This document shows positions 45,617 to 56,290 of a stretch of DNA of 64,000 bases, in pieces (within the stretch, counting starts at the first letter, position 1; each line of letters starts with the position of its first letter). The translations under genes and the position numbers were made by a program. The notes below the pieces were generated by a model. It was not told the origin of the DNA, did no database searches, and saw only the letters and a program-made list of their open reading frames with translations. This DNA is from Phocoena phocoena (Eukaryota > Chordata > Mammalia > Artiodactyla > Phocoenidae), in the NCBI RefSeq assembly GCF_963924675.1, contig NC_089222.1:7632501-7696500 (forward strand). Reading direction: 5' to 3'.

Positions 45617-46489
45617 AGGGACTTTCCTTTAGCATTTGTTGTAAAGCTGGTTTGGTAGTGCTGCATTCTCTTAGCTCTTGTTTGTCTGTAAAGATTTTAA
45701 TTTCTCTGTCCAACCCGAATGAGATCCTTGCTGGATAGAGTAATCTTGGTTGTAGCCTTTTCCCTTTCATCACTTTAAATATGTCCTGCCACTCCCTTCT
45801 GGTTTGCAGACTTTCTGCTGAAAGATCAGCTGTTAACCGTATGGGGATTCCCTTGCATGTTATATGTTATTTTTCCCTTGCTGCTTTAATTTTTTTCTTT
45901 GTATTTAATTTTTGATAGTTTGATTAATATGTGTCTTGGTGTGTTTCTCCTTGGATTTATCCTGTATGGGACTCTGCCCTTCCTGGATTTGATTATGTCC
46001 TTTGGCATATTAGGGAAGTTTTCAACTCTAGTCTCTTCAAATATTTTCTCAGTCCCTTTCTTTTTCTTGCACCTCTATAATTTAAATGTTGATGTGTTTA
46101 ATGTTGTCCCAGAGGTCTCTAAGACTGTTCTCAATGGTTTTCACTCTTTTTTCTTTATTCTGCTCTGTGGTAGTTATTTCGACTATTTTATCTTCCAAGT
46201 CACTTACTTGTTCTTCTGCCTCAGTTATTCTGTTTTTTATTCCTTCTAGAGAATTTTTAATTTCATTTATTCTGTTGTTCATCATTGTTTCTTTGCTGCT
46301 TAGTTCTTCTAAGTCTTTGTTAAACATTTCTTTTATTTTCTCCATTCTATTGCCAAGATTTTGCATCAGCTTTACGATCATTACTCTGAATTCTTTTTCA
46401 AGTAGACTGCCTATTTCCTCTTCATTTGTTTGGTCTGGTTGGTTTTTACCTTGCTCCTTCATCTGCTGTGTGTTTCTCTGTCTTCTCAT
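45617..46489 (-). pseudogene. L1 ORF1 with premature stop
   Basis: ORF1 encodes the L1 RNA-binding chaperone. The start ATG at 46489 (MRRQRNTQQMKEQGKNQ) looks like the family's normal start. The first 135 residues are open: a basic, glutamine-rich N-terminus, then a long heptad-rich coiled coil (FRVMIVKLMQNLGNRMEKI to ITEAEEQVSDLEDKIVEI), then the entry to the RNA-recognition domain (SLRDLWDNIKHINI). A TAA at 46082-46084 ends the frame inside that domain. The remaining ORF1 sequence continues to about 45617 in decayed form, where the usual C-terminus can be placed. Confidence 0.88.
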
Positions 46490-47100
46490 TTTGCTTGACT
46501 TACTGTGTTTGGAGTCTCTGTTTCACAGGCTGGAGGTTCGTAGTTCCTGTTGTTTTTGGTGTGTGCCACCAGTGGCTAAGTTTGGTTCAGTGGATTGTGT
46601 AGGCTTCCTAGTTAAGGGGACTAGTGCCTGTGATCTGGTGGTTGAGTCTGGATCTTGTCTTTGTGCTGGGCAGGACGACATCCGGTGGTATGTTTTTGGG
46701 TGTCTGTGACCTTATTATGATTTTAAGCAGCCTCTCTGCTAATGGGTGGAGTTGTGTTCCTTTCTTGCTAGCTGTTTGGCATAGGGTGTCCGGCACTTTA
46801 GCTTGCTGGTCATCGAGTGGAGCTGGGTCTTAAAGTTGAGATGGAGATCTCTGGGAGAGCTTTTGCCATTTGATATTACATGGGGCCTGGAGGTCTCTGG
46901 TGGATCAATGTCCTGAACTCAGCCCTGCCACCTCAGAGGCACAGGCCTGACACCCGGCTGGAGCACCAAGACCCTGTCAGCCACATGGCTCAGAAGTAAA
47001 GGGAGAAAATAAGAAAGAAAGCTAAAAATAAAGTAAAATAAAATAATTAATATACATTTTTTTAATTATTAAAAATAAAATATTTTTTAAAATAATAAAA

Positions 47101-47383
47101 GAAGAGAGCAACCAAACTAAAAAACAAATCCACCAATGATAACAAGCACTAAAAACTATACTAAAGAAAAAAAAAAAAAACGGGCAGACAGAACTGTAGG
47201 ACAAATGGTCGAAGAAAATCTATACAGACAAAATCACACAAAGATGCATACACATACACACTCACAAAAAGAGAAAAAGGAAAAATATATCTATATGTAT
47301 AAAAATAAATTTAAAAAGGAAGAGAGCAACCAAATCAATAAATAAATCTACCAATGATAATAAATTCTAAATACTAAACTAAG
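47101..47383. repeat. Tandem duplication in the L1 5'UTR, 218-bp spacing
   Basis: GAAGAGAGCAACCAAA begins at 47101 and again at 47319. Both are followed by similar ACAAATCCACCAATGATAAC / ATAAATCTACCAATGATAAT and a (T)ACTA-AACT-A end. The 65-bp related segments are spaced 218 bp apart, indicating an internal tandem duplication of the 5'UTR. Confidence 0.85.
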
Positions 47384-48634
47384 ATAAACATAAAATCAGA
47401 AACAAATTAGATGCAGAAAGCAAACCCCAAGTCTACAGTTGCTCTCAATGTCCACCGCCTCAATTTTTGGATGATTCATTGTTTATTCATATGTGTTTAT
47501 TCCACAAATGAAGGGTACATCAAGTTTATTGTGGAGATTTAATCCACTGCTCCTGAGGCTGCTGGACAAGATTTCCCTTTTCTTCTTTGTTTGCACAGCT
47601 CCTGGGGTTCAGCTTTGGATTTCACCCCGCCTCTGCATGTGGGTTGCCTGAGGGCATCTGTTCTTCACCCTGACAGGAGGGGTTTAAAGGAGCAGCTGAT
47701 TAGGGGGTTCTGGCTCACTCAGGCGGGGGGGAGGGATGGATATGGAATGCAGGGTAAGCCTGTGGCGGCAAAGGCCGGCATGACATTACAGCAGGCTGAG
47801 GTGCACCGTGCTTTCTTCTGGGGAAGTTGTCCCTGGATCACAGGGCCCTGACAGTGGAGGGCTGCACAGGCTCCTGGGAGGGGAGGTGTGTAGAGTGACC
47901 TGTGCTTGCACATGGGCTTCTTGCTGGAGGCAGCAGCAGCCTTAGCGTTTCATGCCTGCCTCTGGGGTCTGTGCTCATAGTCGCAGCTCACGCCCATCTC
48001 TGGAGCTCATTTCAGTGGTGCTCTGAATCCCATCTCCTTGTGCAACCTGAAATAATGGTCTCTTGCCTCTTAGGCAGTTCCAGACTTTTTCCTGGACTCC
48101 CACCCATCTAGCTGTGGTGCACTAAACACCTTCAAACTGTGTGCATGCAGCCAACCCCAGACCTCTCCCTGTGACCCGACCAAAGCCTGAGCCTAAGCTC
48201 CCAGCCCCCTCCCGTCCTGGCAGGTGAGCAGACAAGCCTCTCAGGCTGGTGAGTGCTGGTCAGCTCCAATCCTCTGTGCGGAATCTCTTCGCTTTTCCCT
48301 CTGCACCCCTGTTGCTGTGCTCTCCTCTGTGACTCCAAAGCTTCCCCCCTCCACCACCCGCAGTCTCCACCCGGGAAGGGGCTTCCTAGTGTGTGGAAAC
48401 CTTTCCACCTTCATGACTCCCTCCCACTTGTGCAGGTCCCATCCCTATTCTTTTGTCTCTGTTTATTCTTTTTACTTTTGCCCTACCCAGGTACATGGGG
48501 AGTTTCTTGCCTTTTGGGAGGTCTGAGGTCTTCTGCCAGCATTCAGTAGGTGTTCTATAGGAGTTGTTCCACATGTAGATGTATTTCTGATGTATCTGTG
48601 GGGAGGAAGGGGATCTCCACGTCTTACTCCTCCG

Positions 48635-48672
48635 CTATCTTGAAGGTCTCCTCCTATCTTGAAGGTCTCCTC
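48635..48672. repeat. 19-bp perfect duplication at the L1 5' terminus
   Basis: CTATCTTGAAGGTCTCCTC occurs at 48635-48653 and 48654-48672 with no spacer, at the very 5' end of the L1 (3' side on the + strand). Confidence 0.97.
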
Positions 48673-48681
48673 CTGCACAGA
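48673..48681. repeat. Probable target-site duplication, right copy
   Basis: CTGCACAGA, identical to 41384-41392, directly abutting the L1 5' end. Confidence 0.7.
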
Positions 48682-50013
48682 CACTTGCCAGCTGCTCTGC
48701 CTGAGGGCTGACCTCAAGTATTGACATTAGAATGGTAAAAACATCATGTAATCACTAACTAAGAAGCAATTAAAAATAGAATGAAACTTCCCCTTTGGGA
48801 AAGAGTCTGTGGAAGAGATAAGATAAAGCTGTACCATAAATGATGAGAGAAATATTTTGAATTATATGAAAAAGGATTAACTTGAAACTGTGCTCAAAAA
48901 AGCTTCTGAATTCAGTGCTTCTCTGTTGTTTCTTTTGTTGTTTTTGCTTTATATCATAAATAAGGAAGTGGTAAATCCAGATGGACACACATATTACTCT
49001 GGGTCAATCCAACCCCCAAGGGAAAATGAAAAGAACATGGAGTCCATAGAAATACGTGTGAATTCTTTAAATTCTTGTAATTCAAAAATATTAGAAAAGT
49101 AATTTAAGAGTATTTTTAAAATCCCCTTCAATTTAAAGATGAGAAAGCTAAAGCCCAGACAGTGGTGGTTTGTCTGAAATAAAGTGAGAGTTGGTACAGC
49201 ACTGAGGTTTTCCATCTTTCAAAGCAATTTCACTTCTGCTATACCACTGACTTCCATTGCCCCCAAACTCAGTTCATCTGCATTTGACAAAGAGGAAATT
49301 CTGTCAGAATCATTCATGTTTTAATCTGAGGATAAGAGCATCATCTTCCCCAGCATCCACTTATGTATTTGGTGCTCAGAAGATATTTTGTGGATAAAAA
49401 TAGCTTTTCTGCCTAATTCACAGGCATATCACTTAATAGTGTTTTTCCCTTGGAGATGCAAACTGAACACTTGCTCCATCAAAATTGTGGCTGATTCCCT
49501 TCCAGTCTGGAATGTTCCTTATCTAATTAAATATTTAATACCCATTATCTGCTGCTTTTAGTGAAAATGACTGGGATTCAAGCTGCAATCTAGCCTCCCA
49601 TCTGCTACCTATGACAAGGAGACATGGGCTGATGAAGGTCTAATACAGTTTTGCTAAAGGCTAAACTCAACATATCTGGTAAAGCCTCACAAAGGCCCTG
49701 GCCTCAAATTTCACTCAATTTCAATAGCCAGCCATGAAATCAAGGCAAGGGTTGATATAATACACAAGCATCAACCTCTGAGGGAAAAAAATCAGAATTA
49801 TGAGCAACACTTGATGGAAAAAAAAATTTCAAAGCTACTAACTTTAAAAATTTCAATATGATTTGGATTTAAAAAAAGATGAATCTTTTGAAGTTTCTTA
49901 AAGAGCTTCTTCAATTTGGCTTTAACAGCATACAACAGAACCATAGAAGTTGTTTGTGGTATGGAAAAATATAAGGTATCCTCTTTAATTGACCTTTAAA
50001 CCAAACTGTTAAA
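48682..50013. other. Mostly unique sequence with a possible MIR
   Basis: 49120-49250 (AAAGATGAGAAAGCTAAAGCC, GTTTGTCTGAAATAAAGTG, CTGCTATACCACTGAC) may be an antisense MIR. 49260-49700 is repeat-poor and holds CCTTATCTAATTAAATATTT, a homeodomain-type TAATTA core. It is a possible conserved element but unproven. No gene recognised. Confidence 0.4.
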
Positions 50014-50026
50014 AATAATTAAATGA

Positions 50027-50235
50027 GGGGCTTCCCTGGTGGGGCAGTGGTTGAGAGTCTGCCTGCTGATGCAGGGGACATGGGTTCATGCCCCGGTCCG
50101 GGAAGATCCCACATGCCGCGGAGTGGCTGGGCCCGTGAGCCATGGCCGCTGAGCCTGCATGTCCCGAGCCTGTGCTCCGCAACGGGAGAGGCCACAACAG
50201 TGAGAGGCCCGCGTACCACAAAAAAAAATAATAAT
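50027..50235 (+). mobile_element. CHR SINE (short form) with exact TSD
   Basis: Short CHR SINE (GGGGCTTCCCTGGTGGGGCA ... GAGGCCCGCGTACCACA) with an A-rich (AAT)n tail. It is flanked by the exact 13-bp duplication AATAATTAAATGA at 50014-50026 and 50236-50248. The A box reads TGGGGCAGTGG and the B box GGTTCATGCCC. It is close in sequence to the copy at 19980-20184. Open frames on both strands are SINE read-through. Confidence 0.97.
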
Positions 50236-50248
50236 AATAATTAAATGA

Positions 50249-53200
50249 AACACAAAATGAGACTTAAAACAGTGGGCTATCAGGCAGATGGAAGACAGGT
50301 AATTTTCTTCATGTGTGAGTAACCACGCAGGTCTGACTAGTAAGGTTGGGAGGATGCAGCATTTATTATTGGAAGAAAAGTGTAAATGACATTTACAACT
50401 GTTGGCTGTGGAATTCCTTGGAGTGACGTAACAGCAGAATAAACAACAAAATATCAGAATTAACATTTTTTGTAGGAAAAGTGGCATTATTTGTGATATA
50501 TACATATACATCTACTTGATGCTATACACTCAAAGAATATTCCTAATATAAAATGGTTATTTGCTGAACATTACAATAGTTCCATTTTTGCAAAATGATT
50601 TCTCAAAGGCACTAATATCTAAGTCAGCATTTCCTAAAATGTGTTCCACAGTTCTACATTTTTTGCATGATGCTATGAGGTGTCCCACAAAAAATTAAAG
50701 TACAATGTTTCTCTGATCAAATACCCTTTGGTTATTAGACAAGCGTGTTGAGCAAAATTAAGGTTGTTAACTACAGGATCCTAGAACATGTTAATGTGTA
50801 CTATCTGTTTCCAAAAGAGGAAAATAACATGCAGAATCTTCCGACTATGTGGTCTGTTTTCTGTGGGCTGCAGCTGGGGTACAGCAGTCACTTTGTAAAA
50901 GTTGATTAAATATAAGTGCACCATTTTTTCCCAAAGAGGTGAATCTGGCTTTTGTCATTGGTTTATAAAATGCCTGTCTTAGTGAGTATCCTTAAAATCT
51001 ACACTGAAAAAAAAAAAAAAAGAATCCCTTAGCTCTTTCTGTATATCCATCACTGGACACATGAAAACAGCAAAAAAAAAATGTCACCTTGCCTTTTCCT
51101 CAAGCAGTGTTAATGAAAGGAAGACAGGAAGATACTTGGATAGAGGGTACACCAAATATATTTTTAACTTACAATAACTGTGATGTTGGCAGGATAATAG
51201 CTCATTTGTCATATGGAGAAAGAGGACCAGGAATCTAGGATCTGTGCATTGGCTGGATGGATCAGGCACTGGGATTTCAGAGGAGTCCCATTGCAAATAA
51301 TGCTTTATTAGGAGAAGTATATATATATATATATATATATAAAATTCTATCTACATTTCTTTTCTGTTTTCCTGATGCCACTACATTTGCCAGAGTCCTC
51401 AATATACAGCCATTAGAATTTGTTACAGAAAGAACGTTAGTGAATGGCTCAAAGAAAATTAAGCAACTTGAGAAGGAATTTCCCAAACAGTTGCCTCCCC
51501 CTTCACCAGGTCATGGCATTCTCCCATAGTGTAAATGAGACATCCCTGCCCACTACTGAATCTTTTAATGTCCATGGCAAATAGATGTCAAGGCTGCTAC
51601 CACAGACATGCAAGTGGTCGGGAGAAGAAAGGCCTGAGGCTTAGGTCTCTGAGTCCTTCTCACTTCCAGGGGCCATTGTCAGGCTCTATGGAGCTGCAGT
51701 GGGACCCTTCACAGCACACTGATCAATGGGCTGGAAGAAAGTCACGGAGGGGAACTTAGAGACCTAAATTTAATGGAAACCACGGTGAATCTGGAAGGCC
51801 AATAGATAACAGATGTGAGCCAATGTCCACCAAAGGTCCAGAAGATCCAGGAGTAACATTCCCACCACGGGTATGCAAGTCCTCATACTGTTAGATGCTC
51901 ATTAGTAAGAAAAGCAGGCAGAGGGAGCAGCTGGCTGGACAACAGAGCAATTTTATCACAGAAAGACTATACCATCCATTACAGGATTGAACTAAAATAT
52001 ACACTGAAGAGGACTAAAATTTATTTTCCCCAACGAATTACCAAGTAGAGACTTAAAAATGAGAGTGAAAGATGAGATTTATTATAGACTAGAGAAAGAC
52101 ATTCTATTTTTCCTTCACTTCTGAGATGTAGTAGAAGTTGAATGTACAATCCTATGTTTATCCTTCAGGGTATACAGCATATGTCGCCATTAAGAATGTG
52201 ATACTTATTACCTTATGTGGGGTGGGGAAAAATAACACTGTCATCTCACATTAGAGATCAGAATCCATTTTTACCTCCAAGAATAAATTCATCATCTACG
52301 GAAAATGTATACTGGTCCAGTCAAAGCTCATCTCCTGTTTTATAACCATGTACTAAGGAAACTTGTTGCATTGAAGCAACCAATGAAGGGAAATTCAGTT
52401 CTGTTCCCTCTTGTATGAAATGACTACAAAATAGCCCCAGATCATTCTACCATGTCATGGACCTGACAGAATCCAGATGTGTGTGAAATATCCCTCAACT
52501 CTCTGACATTTAAATAAATATGGCAAGTAAAGAAAGGAACACAGTCTAGTTCAGGTGCCCAAGCATCTAGTTCTGTTAGAAATCTGCCCTGTGATGTTTG
52601 GCAATCTGGACTATCTTTTGATGTTTCTCCTCATGAAATGAAGCTAATAATTTTTTTTAATCTGTCCAGTGTTACAAGGATTACTAAGATGAAGAAGAAA
52701 TAGATCCAAAAGAGATTCCTTGTGGCTATTTTCAACCAAAAATTTGTAACCTTGCCTTCAACAGGCCTCAGCAACCTGGCACAGTCCCTGCTAGACAATG
52801 AATCAACACACAGTCTGGAACACTTACTAAAGAAAGTAAATGATCTATTCTGTTTGGATACTCGCCCTGAATGGGAAGGGTGAGGGTCAATCATCATGGA
52901 AAGGAACTTTTCTTGGCGAAGACACATGGAAATTCTAAAATGATGTGAGTTCCTGTAATAACCACACACAATTTTGATAATCCAGTGAACATCAGAGAGC
53001 ATTTCCTTCATCTAGAAAAACCACCAGAGAATAAGGAGAGGTCTTCATCTCACACCCTACAAAACTGGAGCTGCCAAATTCTACAATGAAAACATGACAC
53101 ATGGTAGAATCACACTGAAGTAAACCTTACGCTTGTACCATGAGTAAGAGGTTGTGGAAGAAACTGCTAACTAGATCTGATTACCTAAGGCTTATGGATG

Positions 53201-53940
53201 CCCAACTAGTACCTACATTCCTAGCCACGCTTTCAACTAGTGGCAGCCACGGGACAATTTGTGACCAAGCAGGTATGAAAGGAAATGATTTGTGCAACTT
53301 TCAAGTTTCATCTTAAAGTGAACAAGCAATCCCTCATTCCCCTTTTCCTTCTTCCCACAGGCAGGATTTCAGGTAATATGGTAAATTAAATTGCTCTAGC
53401 TAAACAAAGGCAACACCCTATGGATGGTGACAGAATACAATACAAGAACCTTTGGTCCCTGACATCATGAAATGACAAAAATAGACCTAAACTATTTATA
53501 CCAGATTGTTGCATGAAAGAAAAAACTTCTATCTTGCTTACATCAACATTATTTTGGATATTTATTACAGTGTTCAAAGTGACCCCTGGCTGATGGAGGG
53601 GTGCTACTTCCCTGGGTGCCCAAGGTAATTCATTCAACAAAATTTTCTAATTCTGTGTTAAGTTTGAGGTTCTAGAGATAAAAATTGTATAGCTATAGGA
53701 CGAGAGGGAATACTTACCATTCCAGAGCACTGTCCACATGTTTGTGCTCATATACAAAGAGAACAAAGTGTAAAGTCATCAATTTCACACGTAGGGCTCA
53801 GCAATGGAATTTCGAACAAGTGATATTCATTGGTCTGGTAACTCTTTAAGTTAATCACTTTTCCTGATAATACTTGAAGGGGCTCTTGTAACATAGTAAC
53901 AAAACAAAACACAAAAGTATTACCTCTGAAGGTACACACG
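50249..53940. other. Unassigned sequence
   Basis: No gene recognised. Includes a (TA)n at 51319-51341 and an A-tract at 51007-51021. 50620-50720 (TTTCCTAAAATGTGTTCCAC, GATGCTATGAGGTGTCCCAC) may be a hAT remnant, but I cannot name it. The frame at 52631-53011 (126 codons, minus) has no recognisable domain. Confidence 0.35.
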
Positions 53941-53948
53941 CAGAACAG

Positions 53949-54165
53949 ACACACACACACACACACACTATATATATATATATTTTTTTTACACATATAT
54001 ATGTGTATATATACACATTATACATACATGTGTATATATGTGTATGTAGATATATACCTTATATGTATGTGTACACACTATATTTATATACACATTATGC
54101 ATATTTGTGTATACACACCTCACATATGTGTGCAATACACACACATAAATATAGGCAGCATCTAC
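53949..54165. repeat. (AC)n(TA)n and alternating purine-pyrimidine tract
   Basis: (AC)n at 53949-53968, (TA)n at 53969-53983, then ATATGTGTATATACAC-type units to about 54165. It includes two overlapping perfect palindromes (53991-54006 ACACATATATATGTGT; 54001-54018 ATGTGTATATATACACAT). Z-DNA or cruciform potential. The open frame at 54001-54288 reads through it. Confidence 0.93.
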
Positions 54166-55778
54166 AAATACACTGGGGTTAATATCTTACTCCCTCTTTT
54201 AACTCCAAAATACCTCTTAACACTTCCCATTATGGTAGCTCACATCATAGTTATTTGCATACATCTTACTGCTGCTCAAAGACTGTAAATTCTTGACAGA
54301 AAAAATTATGACTCATATATATACTTTTGTGTCTGAATAGCAGCTTATACAGTGCTTGGAGCATAAAAGGATTCATTGTACAGTTGTGAATAAGTGACTG
54401 ACCAACTGAATGAGTGAATGAGTAAGTGACTATTTGGAGAGTTGTGCTAAGGGAAGAGAGAAGGGAGTTGAATACAGATTTCCTTCCTCAGTGGGTATTT
54501 ATGGAATAAACTGACTTATAACTAGAAAACAGAAACCACTAGACATAAAAGGTGACAGCCACTTAATCACAAAATACTTATAAATCCACATTAAGCCTTT
54601 CCAAGTCAGTAGGTTAAGTTCTTCAAACATAAAAATTTTTGTGTGTTTGTTTATTAATGGAAAGTAACTCCATTACAGAGAAAGAGTTCCTTGACCTGTA
54701 CAAGTTAACCAAATGTGTCAAAGGCCAAAGTTATGTTTCTTTTCAACTCATAAATGCAAGTAAGCAGCTGCATTGGAGTCCACTCATTCTGCTGGAATTT
54801 TTTAATGTTCTGAGGGCCAATCTACCAAATTCACTCTGTAAAAATAATTGGCCCTGAGATCTTCGTAGAATGCCAAAGGAAATCATAGGTAATTCATGAT
54901 CAAACCAAGTTCATCTTAGTGCTTAAAACTAGGTCTTCAATAACTTCTGCAAATATAAGTACCTGAGAACCATTTGGGACAAGCATACAAGGGACCATGC
55001 AAACACCAGTAGCCCGGGCAAGGACAACCTCAGGCAACCCCAAAGTCAATGACCTTAAAAAGATTTACCTTCTACATCAATGATCAAAGGATAGTGGCTC
55101 TTGTCTCTGAGATATCCTTTATATTGCAAACGAAATATTTCTAAAAATAGAAAATGGTATGCCTATCACTCTCCTCTACAGGTAACATTCATATGAGATA
55201 TTGTGCTTTGAACTTTATTCTAATTGATATATAGTACAGTGTGCACATGCTTTTATGAAATAAGGAACTTGTATTTGATGATCTCTGTAAATTCCTTTCC
55301 AACTCTAAAATGATTTCTCCACAATCTTTCATAAATCCTAATAAAAATGCCATCCCAAGGAAAGCCAATACAACCTTACTTAAATTTTTGCCCTCTTCTT
55401 TTTCATCTGCCTTTTCACAAAGTAAGTTATTGGTGGGGAGGGGCGTTTAGAAAGAAAATTTCAAAAAGTCACTGGTTACAAGGACATGTGATAGCAGGAC
55501 TAACTTGTAAGGGAAAGAACTGTGATTTCATACAGCATTAATTGAGAATATTTCAGTTAATGGGGGCAATTTTACACAAACAAAGGCCTTAACCTTTTCA
55601 AATCCCATACAATTATAATCTAAGCATTTACCAGATTCAAACTTCAGTTTAACTAGTCTTCAATCTGCTGATATTTTTATATGCAGTTGCCCAGGATCCA
55701 AAATAATGGATATGTTGAACTCCACCACTCTGCCTGTTACGTCTGACCATGTACCATCCAGAGAAAATTCCTTTAAAT
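54166..55778. other. Unassigned sequence
   Basis: No gene or repeat recognised. Confidence 0.35.
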
Positions 55779-55790
55779 AGTCCAGGATAG

Positions 55791-56278
55791 CTAGAGTCTG
55801 TCATACAGAGTGAAGTAAGTCAGAAAGAGAAAGACAAATACCGTATGCTAACACATATATATGGAATTTAAGAAAAAAAAAATGTCATGAAGAACCTAGG
55901 GGTAAGACAGGAATAAAGACACAGACCTACTAGAGAATGGACTTGAGGATATGGGGAGGTGGAAGGGCAAGCTGGGACAAAACGAGAGAGTGGCATGGAC
56001 ATATATACACTACCAAACGTAAAATAGCTAGTGGGAAGCAGCCGCATAGCACAGGGAGATCAGCTCGGTGCTTTGTGACCGCCTGGAGGGGTTGGATAGG
56101 GATGGTGGGAGGGAGGGAGACACAAGAGGGAAGAGATATGGAACATATGTATATGTATAACTGATTCACTTTGTTATAAAGCAGAAACTAACACACCATT
56201 GTAAAGCAATTTTACTCCAATAAAGATGTAAAAAAAAAAAATTCACATTCACTCATGGAAAGAAAAAAAAAAAAAAAA
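55791..56278 (+). mobile_element. 5'-truncated young L1 with 3' transduction
   Basis: Insertion of the last 26 codons of ORF2 (open to the normal TAA at 55869-55871), the full 3'UTR, AATAAA at 56219-56224, a first poly(A) (56230-56241), then 21 non-L1 bases (56242-56262) and a second poly(A) (56263-56278). Exact 12-bp target-site duplications AGTCCAGGATAG lie at 55779-55790 and 56279-56290. Confidence 0.97.
56242..56262 (+). other. Putative 3'-transduced segment
   Basis: TTCACATTCACTCATGGAAA plus G, lying between two poly(A) tracts inside one target-site duplication. This is the structure expected when L1 transcription reads past its own polyadenylation signal and carries genomic DNA from the source locus. 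Confidence 0.8.
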
Positions 56279-56290
56279 AGTCCAGGATAG

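Larger units (their letters stand above)
41393..48672 (-). mobile_element. Full-length L1, minus strand (7.3 kb)
   Basis: A complete L1 of the cetartiodactyl type, read on the minus strand. It has a long 5'UTR (48672 to about 46490), ORF1 (46489 to about 45617), ORF2 (about 45590 to about 41790) and a 3'UTR with CCAATAAAGATGATTAAG (antisense) next to the T-rich end. Both ends coincide with a 9-bp repeat (CTGCACAGA). It is better preserved than the L1 at 12957-19495: several ORF2 segments of 150-210 codons are still open. Premature stops and catalytic changes show it is inactive. Confidence 0.95.
46490..48672 (-). promoter_or_regulatory. L1 5'UTR (internal promoter region)
   Basis: About 2.2 kb ahead of ORF1. 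It is GC-rich at its 5' end (47570-48640) and A-rich nearer ORF1 (47000-47450). L1 5'UTRs of mammals hold an internal RNA polymerase II promoter; that function is known for the family and not shown here. The 5' terminus carries a perfect 19-bp duplication (48635-48653 and 48654-48672). The open frames at 47591-48549 are GC-rich shadows. Confidence 0.8.

Noticed and set aside
46086..46709. A 207-codon plus-strand frame (Ser/Leu/Phe-rich)
   Set aside because: It is antisense to L1 ORF1 and the 5'UTR. The composition is that of the reverse complement of a Lys/Glu-rich coiled coil.
47591..48717. Overlapping open frames on both strands up to 100 codons
   Set aside because: Again the GC-rich 5'UTR of an L1. 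No preferred frame.
52631..53011. A 126-codon minus-strand frame in unique sequence
   Set aside because: No domain, no splice-site logic or codon bias seen. Length is within chance for this much sequence. Not called as a gene.
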